From positions 186,001-250,000 of the forward strand of contig CANLLF010000002.1 of NCBI GenBank assembly GCA_947491935.1: a stretch of 64,000 bases of DNA, given 5' to 3'. Below are positions 9,592-19,581 of the stretch, in pieces (within the stretch, counting starts at the first letter, position 1; each line of letters opens with the position of its first letter). Position numbers and translations under genes: made by a program. This DNA comes from an uncultured Roseicyclus sp. Its GTDB lineage: Bacteria > Pseudomonadota > Alphaproteobacteria > Rhodobacterales > Rhodobacteraceae. Under the pieces are notes generated by a model, which had not been told where the DNA came from, ran no database searches, and was given only the letters and a program-made list of their open reading frames with translations.

Positions 9592-11139
9592 TCATTGATC
9601 CGGCTTAGGCAGGCAGGACGCATCGACCAGCGCGGCGATGAGCCCGCGCCGCGCATACGCGCCGCCTTCGACATCCAACGGGATGTCTTCGAGCACCACA
9701 CATGCCGCAGGTTTGTAGGTGCCGACCCACACCACGGGTCCGGTGGCATTCTGCGGCGGCTGATACATCTGATCGAAGAAATGGCGGGGCGGGCCGGTTG
9801 GCCTGGCGCTGTAGACCGGAAGGGCATTATCGCGCCCGGTATACAGCAGATCGGCCACAACATCGCGATGATCCACGGCAATGGCCTCGGCCCGCGTCCG
9901 GTCCGCTGCATCGAGGATCTGGTACGACAGGTCCGCCCGGCCCAGATGGCGCGCCATCACGGGCCGGTCCCGATAGGTGATCACCTCCGGGGCCATGTAG
10001 AGCGTGACAACGCCGATCGCGGCCACACCATTGAGCGCGGTGGCGGCGATCAGAATCCAGCTCCGCCTCCATTGGCAGAGCCATCCGACGATCAGTGGCG
10101 TGGCCGCGAGAAAGGCGGGAAAGGCCCAATTTGCGAAGGCACCTGACACAAGCGCCTGCGCGCTGACCAGGGCGAGGATCGAGAGGGCAAAGGCCAGAAG
10201 GATCCGGTCATCGGGCTGCTTTGGCCGGATCGTGAGCCAGATCAGACCAGCGGCCAGAAATGGACCGATTGCCAGAACCTGGCTCACCAGAAACGTCCCG
10301 AGATTGACGAGGCTGATCCCCGCCATTGGTGCCGTTTCAGTCATCCAACCAGCGTTCTGTCCGAGATGGCGGATGGTCACCAGCTCATTGCCGAGGTTCC
10401 ACAGGAGGTTCGGGGCAAGCACGCACAGCGATGCTCCGATCATCAGCCCCGTCTTGCGCCACCCAAGGCGCGCCGCCGGCTGAACCCATGCCGCCATGGC
10501 GAGGCCCAGATAGAAGTAGAGCCCGGCATATTTCGCCATCGCGGCCATCCCGACGAGAGCACCGATCGCCACCGCGCGCGCGACGGTGATCTTTCGCCAC
10601 GACGTGACGTAGAGCGCCAGCGCCGCCGCATAGAACGGCGCCGCGACCGTGTCGGTTGAGATCATGTAGCTGCCAACGGCAACAATGGGCAGCGTCAGAT
10701 AGGCCAGCGCGGTCCAGAAGGCTGCGGCGGCGCCATAGAGCCGCGCGGCAATCTGAACGAGGATTGCCGCGGTGATACCATGCAAGATGGGCGCGGAGAC
10801 CCGGATCCAGAACGTTGTGTCCTGACCGGCCAGATCGGTGACACCGCGCAGCAGGTAGGCAATCAGCGGCGGTTTGGAAAAATACCCGAATTCAAGATCC
10901 TGTCCCCAAAGCCAGTATTGCGCCTCGTCCACGAAAAGATCGGTCTGGTCAAAAGCAAGCGTCAGGATTCGCAACGCCGTGATCAGGGCGATCACGCCAT
11001 AGGCAAGCCAAGCCCTGCCGAGGGCAGGGCGGCTCAATACGGCGAAATGTTCAAGCGCGTAAGCCAAGATCGTGTCATCTGTGCATCCCACATCGTGCCG
11101 GCCAAAGGCCGTCAGACGAGCATCGAGGGGAACGCACAT
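9592..11139 (-). CDS. ArnT-like glycosyltransferase family 39 membrane protein
   Basis: About 12 TM segments, DEAQYWLWGQDLEFGYFSKPPLIAYLLR motif. Confidence 0.85.
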   Translation of the reverse strand: MCVPLDARLTAFGRHDVGCTDDTILAYALEHFAVLSRPALGRAWLAYGVIALITALRILTLAFDQTDLFVDEAQYWLWGQDLEFGYFSKPPLIAYLLRGVTDLAGQDTTFWIRVSAPILHGITAAILVQIAARLYGAAAAFWTALAYLTLPIVAVGSYMISTDTVAAPFYAAALALYVTSWRKITVARAVAIGALVGMAAMAKYAGLYFYLGLAMAAWVQPAARLGWRKTGLMIGASLCVLAPNLLWNLGNELVTIRHLGQNAGWMTETAPMAGISLVNLGTFLVSQVLAIGPFLAAGLIWLTIRPKQPDDRILLAFALSILALVSAQALVSGAFANWAFPAFLAATPLIVGWLCQWRRSWILIAATALNGVAAIGVVTLYMAPEVITYRDRPVMARHLGRADLSYQILDAADRTRAEAIAVDHRDVVADLLYTGRDNALPVYSARPTGPPRHFFDQMYQPPQNATGPVVWVGTYKPAACVVLEDIPLDVEGGAYARRGLIAALVDASCLPKPDQ

Positions 11140-11254
11140 TTTTAATTGAAGCGTGCAATGTGCATTCCAACGAAAGCGGTGCCGCTGTCAACCAAGACGA
11201 GTGATATCAGGTGCCATGTCGCTGAAACCCGCCGCATCGTCGCCCTATGAGACG

Positions 11255-11285
11255 AAAAAATCGCGCAGGGCGGCACCCTGCGCGA
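11255..11285 (-). terminator. Rho-independent terminator downstream of rplY
   Basis: tcgcgcaggg-cggca-ccctgcgcga perfect 10-bp stem, flanked by aaaaaa (= U tract on minus strand). Confidence 0.85.
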
Positions 11286-11312
11286 TCAAAAATCAAGCGG
11301 ATGTTCTGCCGA

Positions 11313-11981
11313 TTACTCCTCGGCAGATTCCTCTTCGGCGGGGGCGTCTTCACCCTCGGTCGCCTCGGCGTCGCCGTCTGCGTCATCTGCATCGTCTTCC
11401 GCGGACAGCAGGGCCGACGGAGCCGTGAGATTGGCAATCACGAAATCGCGGTCAATCGTGGGCGTCGCGCCAGCGGGCAAATCGACAGAGCTGATGGTGA
11501 CGGTGTCGCCAATGTCCAACCCGGTCAGGTCGATCACGATGGATTCCGGAATGTCAGCCGCGGTCACGCGCAGCTCGACCTCGGGGCGGACCATCGTCAA
11601 CACGCCGCCTTTCTTGAGAGCGGGGCATGCATCTTCGCCAATCACGTCAACGGCAATGAAGAGGTTTACCTTCGAGGTCCGGCGCAGGCGCATGAAATCG
11701 ACATGCGTGGGCAGGTCTTTCACGACGTCGCGCTGCACATTGCGGCAGATCACGCGGACATCTTCTTCGCCCTCGACCTTCATGTTGAACAGCGTCGACA
11801 GGAAACGACCCGCCTTGAGATTCTTCAGAAGCACGTTGAAGGGGATCTGGATCGGCATCGGGTCAACCCCGCCGCCATATACGATACCGGGCACCTTGCC
11901 TTCACGGCGTGCTTGACGAGCGGCCCCCTTGCCTGTCCCCGTCCGTGCCTCGGCGATAAGATCAGGAATCTCACCAGCCAT
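11313..11981 (-). CDS. rplY: 50S ribosomal protein L25 / general stress protein Ctc
   Basis: [46 protein letters not shown]...HVDFMRL plus acidic C-terminal tail. Confidence 0.95.
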   Translation of the reverse strand: MAGEIPDLIAEARTGTGKGAARQARREGKVPGIVYGGGVDPMPIQIPFNVLLKNLKAGRFLSTLFNMKVEGEEDVRVICRNVQRDVVKDLPTHVDFMRLRRTSKVNLFIAVDVIGEDACPALKKGGVLTMVRPEVELRVTAADIPESIVIDLTGLDIGDTVTISSVDLPAGATPTIDRDFVIANLTAPSALLSAEDDADDADGDAEATEGEDAPAEEESAEE

Positions 11982-12113
11982 AGTTGTTCTCCTAGATTAT
12001 GAGCCGCCTCCAAGGGTGTCGGCTCCGGTTCAGAAGTCGCGCGTATAGGGCAGGGACGCCGAATTGAAAAGCCCCCACTTGCGCAGATCGTCCGCCCGTG
12101 TCAGCCGTGGGCG

Positions 12114-13268
12114 ATGAGTATCCTGTCCGCCCTGTCCGTTTCCCGCCGCCCGGTGATGGCCTTCATGATCGTTGGCCTGTTCTGGGGCAGTTTTGCCGCG
12201 CAGGTGCCGGTGCTCAAGGCGGGCATCGGGGCGGATGATACACTTTTTGGTGTGATTTTGCTGGGCACATCTATCGGTCTGGCCACCACGATGTGGCTTG
12301 CTCCGATCTTTGATCGCAGGTTCGGGCGGCTGGCGATGCCGATTGCGGGGCTGATCTTTGCGGCCGCCGCGATGGGCCCGGCGCTGGCATCTTCACCGCT
12401 GATGTTCTTCTTCGCGATGGTCATGGCGGGCTATTGCTCGGGCATGTTGGATGTTGTGATGAACGCGCGCGTGTCCGAGTTGGAGGCGCGCCAGGGCCGG
12501 TCCCTGATGAACGCCAACCACGCCATGTTCTCCGTCGCCTACGCCATCAGCGCTCTGATGACCGGCTTCGCGCGGGAGGCCGGGTGGGACCCGGTGCAGA
12601 TCTTTGCGGCCATCGCGGTTGTTATCGTCGGCCTGGCGCTGTGCCTCCGGATGGAGGTGGAGCCGATCGATGAAGAGGCGCGCCGGACGAACCGGTTCCC
12701 ATGGGCGACGGTCCTTTTGTGTGGCGCCATTGTCCTGATCGCGTTCTTCGTGGAGGCCACGGTGGAAGCATGGTCGGCGCTCCATATCGAACGGACGCTT
12801 GGCGGGCGCGCGGCAGAGGGCGCGTTGGGCCCGGCCATCCTGGGCCTGACCATGGCGGTTGGCCGGTTCTCGGGCCAGGCCCTGACGGAGCGGTTTTCGG
12901 AAACCGCGATCATCGTGATCGGGACGGGCATGTCGTGCTGCGGCGCGCTGATTGCGGCCACCGCGCCGTCACCGCTCATTGCCTATCTGGGCTTTGGCGC
13001 CATGGGATTGGGGATCGCGGCGGTGGGCCCGGTGGGGCTTGCCATCGTCGGCCGGATGGTGCGGCCTGAGCACCGCACGGCGGCCGTTGCGCGGGCGGCG
13101 GTGATCGGCTTCATGGGCTTCGTGCTGGCGCCGTCCCTGATGGGGTTCGTGTCCGGCGCGTTCGGGCTGCGGATCGCGTTTGCAACCGTTGCACTGGTTG
13201 CGGTGATCGCACCGTTACTGGCGCTCTATCTCCGCGCCAATACGGCGCGCTATTCCCATTCCGTGTGA
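12114..13268 (+). CDS. MFS transporter
   Basis: 384 aa, about 12 TM segments; FMIVGLFWGSFAAQVPVLKAGIGADDTLFGVILLGTSIG. Confidence 0.85.
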   Translation: MSILSALSVSRRPVMAFMIVGLFWGSFAAQVPVLKAGIGADDTLFGVILLGTSIGLATTMWLAPIFDRRFGRLAMPIAGLIFAAAAMGPALASSPLMFFFAMVMAGYCSGMLDVVMNARVSELEARQGRSLMNANHAMFSVAYAISALMTGFAREAGWDPVQIFAAIAVVIVGLALCLRMEVEPIDEEARRTNRFPWATVLLCGAIVLIAFFVEATVEAWSALHIERTLGGRAAEGALGPAILGLTMAVGRFSGQALTERFSETAIIVIGTGMSCCGALIAATAPSPLIAYLGFGAMGLGIAAVGPVGLAIVGRMVRPEHRTAAVARAAVIGFMGFVLAPSLMGFVSGAFGLRIAFATVALVAVIAPLLALYLRANTARYSHSV

Positions 13269-14413
13269 AAGTCTTTCGGCATCAACAGGTTGTGGCGGCC
13301 CAGATCGGCGATGTTCCGTTCGCCGCATAGGGCCATCGACGTATCCAGCTCCTTGTGGATGACCTGCAACGCCTCCGTCACGCCCTGCTGCCCCCGGGCG
13401 CCGAGACCGTAGACAAACGCGCGCCCGATCATCGTGCCCTTGGCCCCCAGCGCGATGGCCTTCAGGACATCCTGGCCCGTGCGGATCCCGCTGTCGAGAT
13501 GGACCTCCATCTTGTCGCCGACAACATCCATGATGCGCGGCAACATGCGGATCGAGCTGAGCGCGCCGTCCAGCTGACGGCCGCCATGGTTGGACACCAC
13601 AATCGCATCTGCACCCACATTCATCGCCTCGCGAGCATCGTCTTCATCGAGGATGCCTTTGAGGATAACCGGGCCATCCCACCACGACCGGAACTCCTTG
13701 ATCCGCTCCCAATTCAGGCTCGGATCGAAGGCCTCCGCCGTCCATGAGCTTAGCGAGCCGGGATCGGTAACGCCCTTGGCATGGCCGACGATATTGCCGA
13801 AGAACCGCCGCTTGGTGCCCAACATCTCAAGGCCCCACGGGATCTTCGTCATCATATTCGCGATCGAGGCGGGGGTGAGTTTGGGAGGAGCCGACAGCCC
13901 GTTTTTGATATCCTTGTGGCGTTGGCCCATGATCTGAAGGTCGACCGTAATCACCAGCGCAGAGCAATGGGCGTCCTGCGCGCGGGCGAAGAGCCGCTTC
14001 ATGAACTCGTCGTCCTTAAGGGTATAAACCTGAAACCAGAACGGCTTCTGCGTATGCTCTGCCACATCTTCGATGGAACAGATCGACATGGTCGACAGGG
14101 TGAAGGGGACACCGAACCGCTCAGCGGCGCGGGCGGCTTTGATTTCGCCGTCGGCGGCCTGCATTCCGGTCAGGCCAACGGGGGCAAGGGCCACCGGCAT
14201 CGTCACATCCTGGCCGACCATCTGGCTGGCGGTCGTGCGCCCGGCCATGTCGCGCGCAATGCGTTGGCGCAGGCGGATCAGATTGAAATCGCTGACGTTT
14301 TCGCGAAATGTCTGCTCCGTCCAACTGCCGGATTCCGCGTAATCGTAGAACATCTTCGGCACGCGCCGTTTGTAGATGCGTTTCAGGTCCTCAATCTCGG
14401 TGATGACAACCAT
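13250..14413 (-). CDS. lldD: FMN-dependent alpha-hydroxy-acid oxidase (L-lactate dehydrogenase-like)
   Basis: IEDLKRIYKRRVPKMFYDYAESGSWTEQTFRENVSDFNLIRLRQR...VSNHGGRQLDGA...HLDSGIRTGQDVLKAIALGAKGTMIGRAFVYG. Confidence 0.88.
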   Translation of the reverse strand: MVVITEIEDLKRIYKRRVPKMFYDYAESGSWTEQTFRENVSDFNLIRLRQRIARDMAGRTTASQMVGQDVTMPVALAPVGLTGMQAADGEIKAARAAERFGVPFTLSTMSICSIEDVAEHTQKPFWFQVYTLKDDEFMKRLFARAQDAHCSALVITVDLQIMGQRHKDIKNGLSAPPKLTPASIANMMTKIPWGLEMLGTKRRFFGNIVGHAKGVTDPGSLSSWTAEAFDPSLNWERIKEFRSWWDGPVILKGILDEDDAREAMNVGADAIVVSNHGGRQLDGALSSIRMLPRIMDVVGDKMEVHLDSGIRTGQDVLKAIALGAKGTMIGRAFVYGLGARGQQGVTEALQVIHKELDTSMALCGERNIADLGRHNLLMPKDFHTEWE

Positions 14414-14487
14414 TTGGGCCCCCTTCCGTCTGGTAAGATTTCCTTACCAATTCTACATCGCGGAGTCTATCTACGGATTACCGCTTG

Positions 14488-14535
14488 ATTATAATACGAT
14501 ATCGCACTAAATATACTGCGATATCGTATTATAAT
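14488..14535. promoter_or_regulatory. 48-bp dyad: perfect 19-bp inverted repeat with 10-bp spacer, likely operator/promoter
   Basis: attataatacgatatcgca-ctaaatatac-tgcgatatcgtattataat; each arm carries cgatatcg; 12 bp upstream of the 14547 start. Confidence 0.88.
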
Positions 14536-14546
14536 GGAGATCAGAC

Positions 14547-15692
14547 ATGACCCTCTCTCGCCGGAAGACACTCGCCCTCATCGGTGGCGGGTCCATCGTC
14601 GCCGCAACCGCCGCGGCGGGGTATGACATCACCCGGTTCCCCCATGCCGCCACCGCGCCATGGAGCGCGGCCGGGGGATACGACGATCCGCGGATGCGCG
14701 CGTTGAGTTGGGCGATCCTGGCCCCCAATCCCCACAACAGGCAGCCGTGGATGGTGGATTTGTCACAGGCTGACACCGCGGTCCTGTTTGTGGATACGGA
14801 TCGGCTCTTGCCGGAGACGGACCCGTTCAATCGTCAGATCACCATTGGGCTGGGGTGTTTCCTGGAAATCATGCGGCTGGCTGCGCTGCAGGACGGGCTT
14901 GCGGTTGAATTCGATCTTTTCCCGGGCGGCAGCGATCCGCGCGGGCTGGATGGGCGGCCCGTGGCGGCCTGCCGGTTTTCGCCCACGGATGCGGCCCCGG
15001 ACCCGTTATTCGCGCTGGTTCCGTTCCGCCGCTCCAACAAGGAGCCCTATGATACCAGCCGCCCCGTTCCGGTGGAGGCGCTGGAGCGGATTGCAACGGC
15101 GCCGATGTATTTCGGCATGGACTTCACCGCGGTGCCCGAGCGTGTGGCGCTGTTGCGGGATCTGTCGACGGACGCACTGCGCATCGAATTCGCCACGGAG
15201 CGGACATTACGCGAATCCGTGGATCTGTTCCGCATCGGTCATCGTGAGGTGGCCGCGAATCCCGACGGGATCGATTTTACCGGCCCCGGGTTCGAAACGC
15301 TCCGGATGACGCGGTTGTTCACCCGGGAAGCCTCCATGAACATGGATGGCTTTGTTGCCCGCTCGGCCGATGCGGCCTTCGTGGAAAACATGCAATCGGC
15401 TATGGCGCATCTGTGGCAGGTTACCCCGGACAACAGCCGTGAGGCCCAGATCCGCGCGGGCCAGGATTGGGTGCGCATCAACCTTGCCGCAACAGCCGAG
15501 GGGCTGGGGCTGCAACCGCTCAGCCAGGCCTTGCAGGAATTCGAGGAGATGCAGGCACTCTACGGCCAGGTTCACGCGGAACTGGCGCCTGGGGGCGGCA
15601 CCGTGCAAATGTGGGCCCGCGTGGGATACGGGCCTGAGGTTGGCGAAAGCCCGCGCTGGCCTTTGGAGGAAAAGATTGTCAGCGGACCCTGA
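14547..15692 (+). CDS. Acg-like nitroreductase family protein with Tat-type leader
   Basis: MTLSRRKTLALIGGGSIVAATAAAGYDITRFPHAATAPW; SWAILAPNPHNRQPWMVDL and VRINLAATAEGLGLQPLSQALQEF. Confidence 0.82.
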   Translation: MTLSRRKTLALIGGGSIVAATAAAGYDITRFPHAATAPWSAAGGYDDPRMRALSWAILAPNPHNRQPWMVDLSQADTAVLFVDTDRLLPETDPFNRQITIGLGCFLEIMRLAALQDGLAVEFDLFPGGSDPRGLDGRPVAACRFSPTDAAPDPLFALVPFRRSNKEPYDTSRPVPVEALERIATAPMYFGMDFTAVPERVALLRDLSTDALRIEFATERTLRESVDLFRIGHREVAANPDGIDFTGPGFETLRMTRLFTREASMNMDGFVARSADAAFVENMQSAMAHLWQVTPDNSREAQIRAGQDWVRINLAATAEGLGLQPLSQALQEFEEMQALYGQVHAELAPGGGTVQMWARVGYGPEVGESPRWPLEEKIVSGP

Positions 15693-16176
15693 TCTGAGGC
15701 TCTATTTCGAGCTGTTCAACGAGATCGGCATTGTCGAGCAACTCAGCCGCGCCGCGTTCGAGGCGCGGTTGCCCAAGGGCGTTCTGGTCTCGCACTTCAC
15801 CGTGTTGAACCACCTGATCCGGGTGGGGGACGGGCCCACGCCGCTGGCCCTTGCCACGGCCTTTCAGGTTCCCAAGACGACGCTCAGCCACACGTTGGCC
15901 CTTCTGGATAAACGCGGTTGGATCGAGATGCGCCCGAACCCGGCCGATGCGCGGTCAAAATGCGTCTGGATCACCGATGCCGGCCGTGCCTTTCGGGAGG
16001 AGGCGATTATCGCGATGACGCCGGATCTTGCGGATGTTGCAAGGGCGTTTTCGCCAGAGGCTGTGGCAAGCATTCTGCCGCATCTCAAGGCCCTGCGCGA
16101 ATTCCTCGACCGTCGACGTGACACGCCCGAGGCGGCCACCCGGCAGGGTGATCAGAGCGAACCGTTGGCGTCGTAG
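15676..16176 (+). CDS. MarR family transcriptional regulator (probable TTG start)
   Basis: TPLALATAFQVPKTTLSHTLALLDKRGWIEMRPNPADARSKCVWITDAGRAFREEAI winged-helix; overlaps upstream gene end. Confidence 0.85.
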   Translation: MSADPDLRLYFELFNEIGIVEQLSRAAFEARLPKGVLVSHFTVLNHLIRVGDGPTPLALATAFQVPKTTLSHTLALLDKRGWIEMRPNPADARSKCVWITDAGRAFREEAIIAMTPDLADVARAFSPEAVASILPHLKALREFLDRRRDTPEAATRQGDQSEPLAS

Positions 16177-16643
16177 ATCGTGTGCAACTCGCCGTAGGTC
16201 ATGTTGTCGCCGGTTTCGAGCGTGACGCCGTTTTCAGCGGCCAGCGCCTCGAATGCGCCGAGATCATCGATGGATTCACCGTCAGCGTAGGTCATATCAA
16301 GCGCCTGTTGGTACAGCTGATCGTAGGCCGCCTGATAATCACCGCCATTGCTCGCCAGGATCGCGGCGACGTAGGATTCGGCCTGTTCCGCCGATTGACG
16401 CGGCGAGAAGATCTCAAGATCACCCCAAGCGCCAAAGGCCGGGGCCGTGTTGGCCCCCCAGTCAAAGAGCGCGCCGGGGTCGATGCTCACCAGTTCCATC
16501 TGGATTTCGCCGGAGAGATCTTCAATGCCACCGGAAACAACCGCCATGGCCGCGAGGCCCAGGCCGACGGCAGCGGCGGTCAGCACGACCCAATCCACCA
16601 CCACCGCGCCATCTTCAGATTGCAAGAAGTGTTGGAAGGGCAT
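16152..16643 (-). CDS. Orphan Flp-pilin-like membrane protein
   Basis: FLQSEDGAVVVDWVVLTAAAVGLGLAAMAVVSGGI resembles Flp/Fap prepilin N-terminus; longer acidic C-terminal domain. Confidence 0.6.
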   Translation of the reverse strand: MPFQHFLQSEDGAVVVDWVVLTAAAVGLGLAAMAVVSGGIEDLSGEIQMELVSIDPGALFDWGANTAPAFGAWGDLEIFSPRQSAEQAESYVAAILASNGGDYQAAYDQLYQQALDMTYADGESIDDLGAFEALAAENGVTLETGDNMTYGELHTIYDANGSL

Positions 16644-16836
16644 CGAGAAAACTCCGCACTGGTCAATCACATTTGACAGAAACTTTGCGGATCAGGTCGG
16701 CATGACAATGGCGTAATGCCGGTTTCACCGCGGCTGAAATGGGCCGAATCCGGGCGGGAATCTCGTCAGAAATGTGATGGCCGGGGTGTGCCAGGAACCG
16801 GGAACGCTCGGGATTTCCACTACAATGCCGGACCGA

Positions 16837-17628
16837 TCAGGCGCGGTGGGCCCCGTCGGCGAGGGATTTCACAAAGCTCAGCACCTCATCAACGGACTTG
16901 CCCGCCGCAATCTCGGAGACGATAGCGGAACCGACAACACAGCCATCCGCCACGTAGGCGATGGCCTCGGAGGCCTCGGGCGTCTTGATGCCGAAGCCGA
17001 CGATGACCGGCAGATCGGTCTGCGACTTGATCCGCGCGACCTCGGGGGCGACATCTTTGGCCTGAGCCTCCGCCGCGCCGGTGATGCCGGTGATGGAGAC
17101 GTAGTAGACGAAGCCGGACGTGTTGGTCAGCACCTTGGGCAGGCGGGCATCGTCGGTTGTGGGGGTGGCAAGGCGGATGAAGTTCAGGCCCGCATTTTGT
17201 GCGGGGATGCAGAGCTCGTCATCTTCTTCGGGCGGCAGATCAACGACGATGAGGCCATCGATCCCCGCCTCTTTCGCGTCGCCCAGAAAGGCCTCGACTC
17301 CGCGCGAATAGATCGGGTTGTAATAGCCCATGAGCACGATGGGGGTCGTGTCGTCCCCCTCCCGGAACGTGCGCACCATCTGGAGAGTCTTTTCCAGCGT
17401 CATGCCACCGTCGAGGGCGCGCTGACCGGCCAGCTGGATCGTCGGGCCGTCGGCCATGGGGTCGGTGAAGGGCAGGCCCAGTTCGATGATATCAACGCCC
17501 GCCTCTGGCAGGCCCTGCATCACGGCAAGCGCGGTATCGTAATCCGGATCACCGGCCATGATATAGGAAACAAAGGCTTTCTTCCCCTCGGCCCGCAGCC
17601 GGGTGAATGTGTCGTCGATACGGGTCAT
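16837..17628 (-). CDS. trpA: Tryptophan synthase alpha chain
   Basis: [50 protein letters not shown]. Confidence 0.97.
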   Translation of the reverse strand: MTRIDDTFTRLRAEGKKAFVSYIMAGDPDYDTALAVMQGLPEAGVDIIELGLPFTDPMADGPTIQLAGQRALDGGMTLEKTLQMVRTFREGDDTTPIVLMGYYNPIYSRGVEAFLGDAKEAGIDGLIVVDLPPEEDDELCIPAQNAGLNFIRLATPTTDDARLPKVLTNTSGFVYYVSITGITGAAEAQAKDVAPEVARIKSQTDLPVIVGFGIKTPEASEAIAYVADGCVVGSAIVSEIAAGKSVDEVLSFVKSLADGAHRA

Positions 17629-17773
17629 GGTCGGGGCCTCTGATAGAATTCGTCCGGGGATCGTTTGCGGCAGGATGCGGCGGAAATCAATGGGCAGGCC
17701 GATCGCGGGGAAAGCGGGGGCGGGTTTCCCTGTGGGTCTGGAACCTTTTGGGGGGCGTGCCCATTTACTTGCT

Positions 17774-17959
17774 ATGAATTATATTCTCGCCCTGCTGCTC
17801 CCGCCGCTTTCCATCTTTCTGGCCGGCCGCCCGATCCTCGGGCTTCTGATTGCGCCGGTTTGGGTGCTCGCCCTGTTCTTCTCGGGCGGGCTGACCCATC
17901 CGATGTTCATCCTGCTGGCCTGGTTCGTGATCTTTGAACGACGCGAGCGGCGCAGCTAG
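17774..17959 (+). CDS. Small hydrophobic protein, 61 aa
   Basis: [61 protein letters not shown]; two predicted TM segments. Confidence 0.55.
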   Translation: MNYILALLLPPLSIFLAGRPILGLLIAPVWVLALFFSGGLTHPMFILLAWFVIFERRERRS

Positions 17960-19281
17960 GCTGTCATCCGCCAGAACCGCCAGGGCAAGGCAATCGCGGC
18001 CACGAAAATCCCCAGCGTGTAGCCAAGCCAGAGGCCCTGCGCCCCGAGATCGAAGATGAAGCCCAGAACATACGCCACCGGAAGCGCAAGGATCCAATAG
18101 GCGACCAGCGTGATCACGGTGGGCATGTTCATATCCGACATGCCCCGAAGCGCGCCAAGGGCTGTGCCCTGCACGCCATCGGCAATCTGCAACAGCGCCA
18201 TGATGATGAAGAGCGTCACCGCCAGCTCGATCACGGCGGGGTCGGCCGACATCGTTTCAGCCATCGGACGGCCGCCAAAGACGAAGGCCATGGCCGCAAT
18301 GGCTTGCCACAGGATCACCATCACGAACGATGCTTTCAGGATCGGGCGCAGACGCCGCGTGCTGGTGGCGCCCACGGCCCGCCCGATGCGGATCGACACC
18401 GCGCCGGCCATGCCAAGGGGGATCACATAGGCCATGCCCGCCAGCGCGTTGACGATCTGATGTGCCGCCAGGGCCTCTGCCCCTAACCAGCCCATCATCA
18501 GCCCCACAAACGCATAGGCCGCGCCTTCGCCCGCATAGCCGATGCACAGCGGAATGGCATCCTTGGTTTGCGCCCAGACATCCGACCAGGCGACGCTTAC
18601 CTTCTGACGGAATGCGGCCAGGCCCGGCGCGCGGCTGAGCACGATCCATGCGGCCAGGAGCGACACGCATTGCGACAGGATGGAGGCGAGCCCGGCCCCA
18701 AGAATGCCCAGGCCAAGGATATGGATGAAGGTGTAATTGGCGGGAATGTTGAAGAGCACCCCGAGATAGGAGAGGCCCACGGCCGTCCAGGGCCGGTCCA
18801 CCGCGTCGAACAGGGCTTTCAGCCCGAAGAACAGCGTGAAGGGCACGATCCAGATCGCCATCGAGACCCAATAGGGCAGGAGGATGGCCAGAACCTCCTC
18901 GGGCTGACCAAGGGGGCCGAGAAACGGGTAGACGGCGAGCATCAAAAGCGTGGACGCGCCGCCCCCCAGAAGGCACAGCAACAGCCCCGAGCGCAGCGCG
19001 ACGGCGACGCGAGCGGGGTCTTTCGCGCCCTCCGCCTGGCTGATCTGAACGGAGATCACGGTGATCACGCCCCAAAGTGCGGAGATCAGGATGATGAGAA
19101 CCGCCGTCGTCACGCCCGCAGCGGCCAAGGGCACGGTGCCGAGGGGTGAGATCATCGCGGTATCCACCACGCCGATCATCAGCGCGGCCATCAGGCCAAC
19201 CATCAGCGGTACGGCCAGCCGGATCAGGGGCCAGATCTCAGCGCGCGTGGACGCCGGTTGGGGAAGAGTTTGGTCTGTCAT
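17956..19281 (-). CDS. MATE family efflux transporter
   Basis: 441 aa, 12 TM; IRLAVPLMVGLMAALMIGVVDTAMISPLGTVPLAAAGV, AVGATSTRR. Confidence 0.9.
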   Translation of the reverse strand: MTDQTLPQPASTRAEIWPLIRLAVPLMVGLMAALMIGVVDTAMISPLGTVPLAAAGVTTAVLIILISALWGVITVISVQISQAEGAKDPARVAVALRSGLLLCLLGGGASTLLMLAVYPFLGPLGQPEEVLAILLPYWVSMAIWIVPFTLFFGLKALFDAVDRPWTAVGLSYLGVLFNIPANYTFIHILGLGILGAGLASILSQCVSLLAAWIVLSRAPGLAAFRQKVSVAWSDVWAQTKDAIPLCIGYAGEGAAYAFVGLMMGWLGAEALAAHQIVNALAGMAYVIPLGMAGAVSIRIGRAVGATSTRRLRPILKASFVMVILWQAIAAMAFVFGGRPMAETMSADPAVIELAVTLFIIMALLQIADGVQGTALGALRGMSDMNMPTVITLVAYWILALPVAYVLGFIFDLGAQGLWLGYTLGIFVAAIALPWRFWRMTA

Positions 19282-19581
19282 GGATCACCGTCCGGGCGGG
19301 CCCGGCATCGAAAGTCGCGTGGCGGAGCGGTGGGCTCCGCAGGTTCAGGAGGCGTTCAGCCTCGCGACGGCCGATCCATGGGTCAGATCCTTTCGTGGAC
19401 GGATAACATGCTCTGCATATGAGATATGTATCCGCAAGTCGAGAGGTACCCGTGACTTGAGGACGCCGCGCCCATCCGGTTCTGCGCGGCCCGGGCAAGC
19501 TGTCGCGGCGCAACTACTGGTTGCCTTGCCACCGTTCCTGCACCGCCTTAGAAGGCGGCGAGTTTGTATAGGAGCGCGCGC

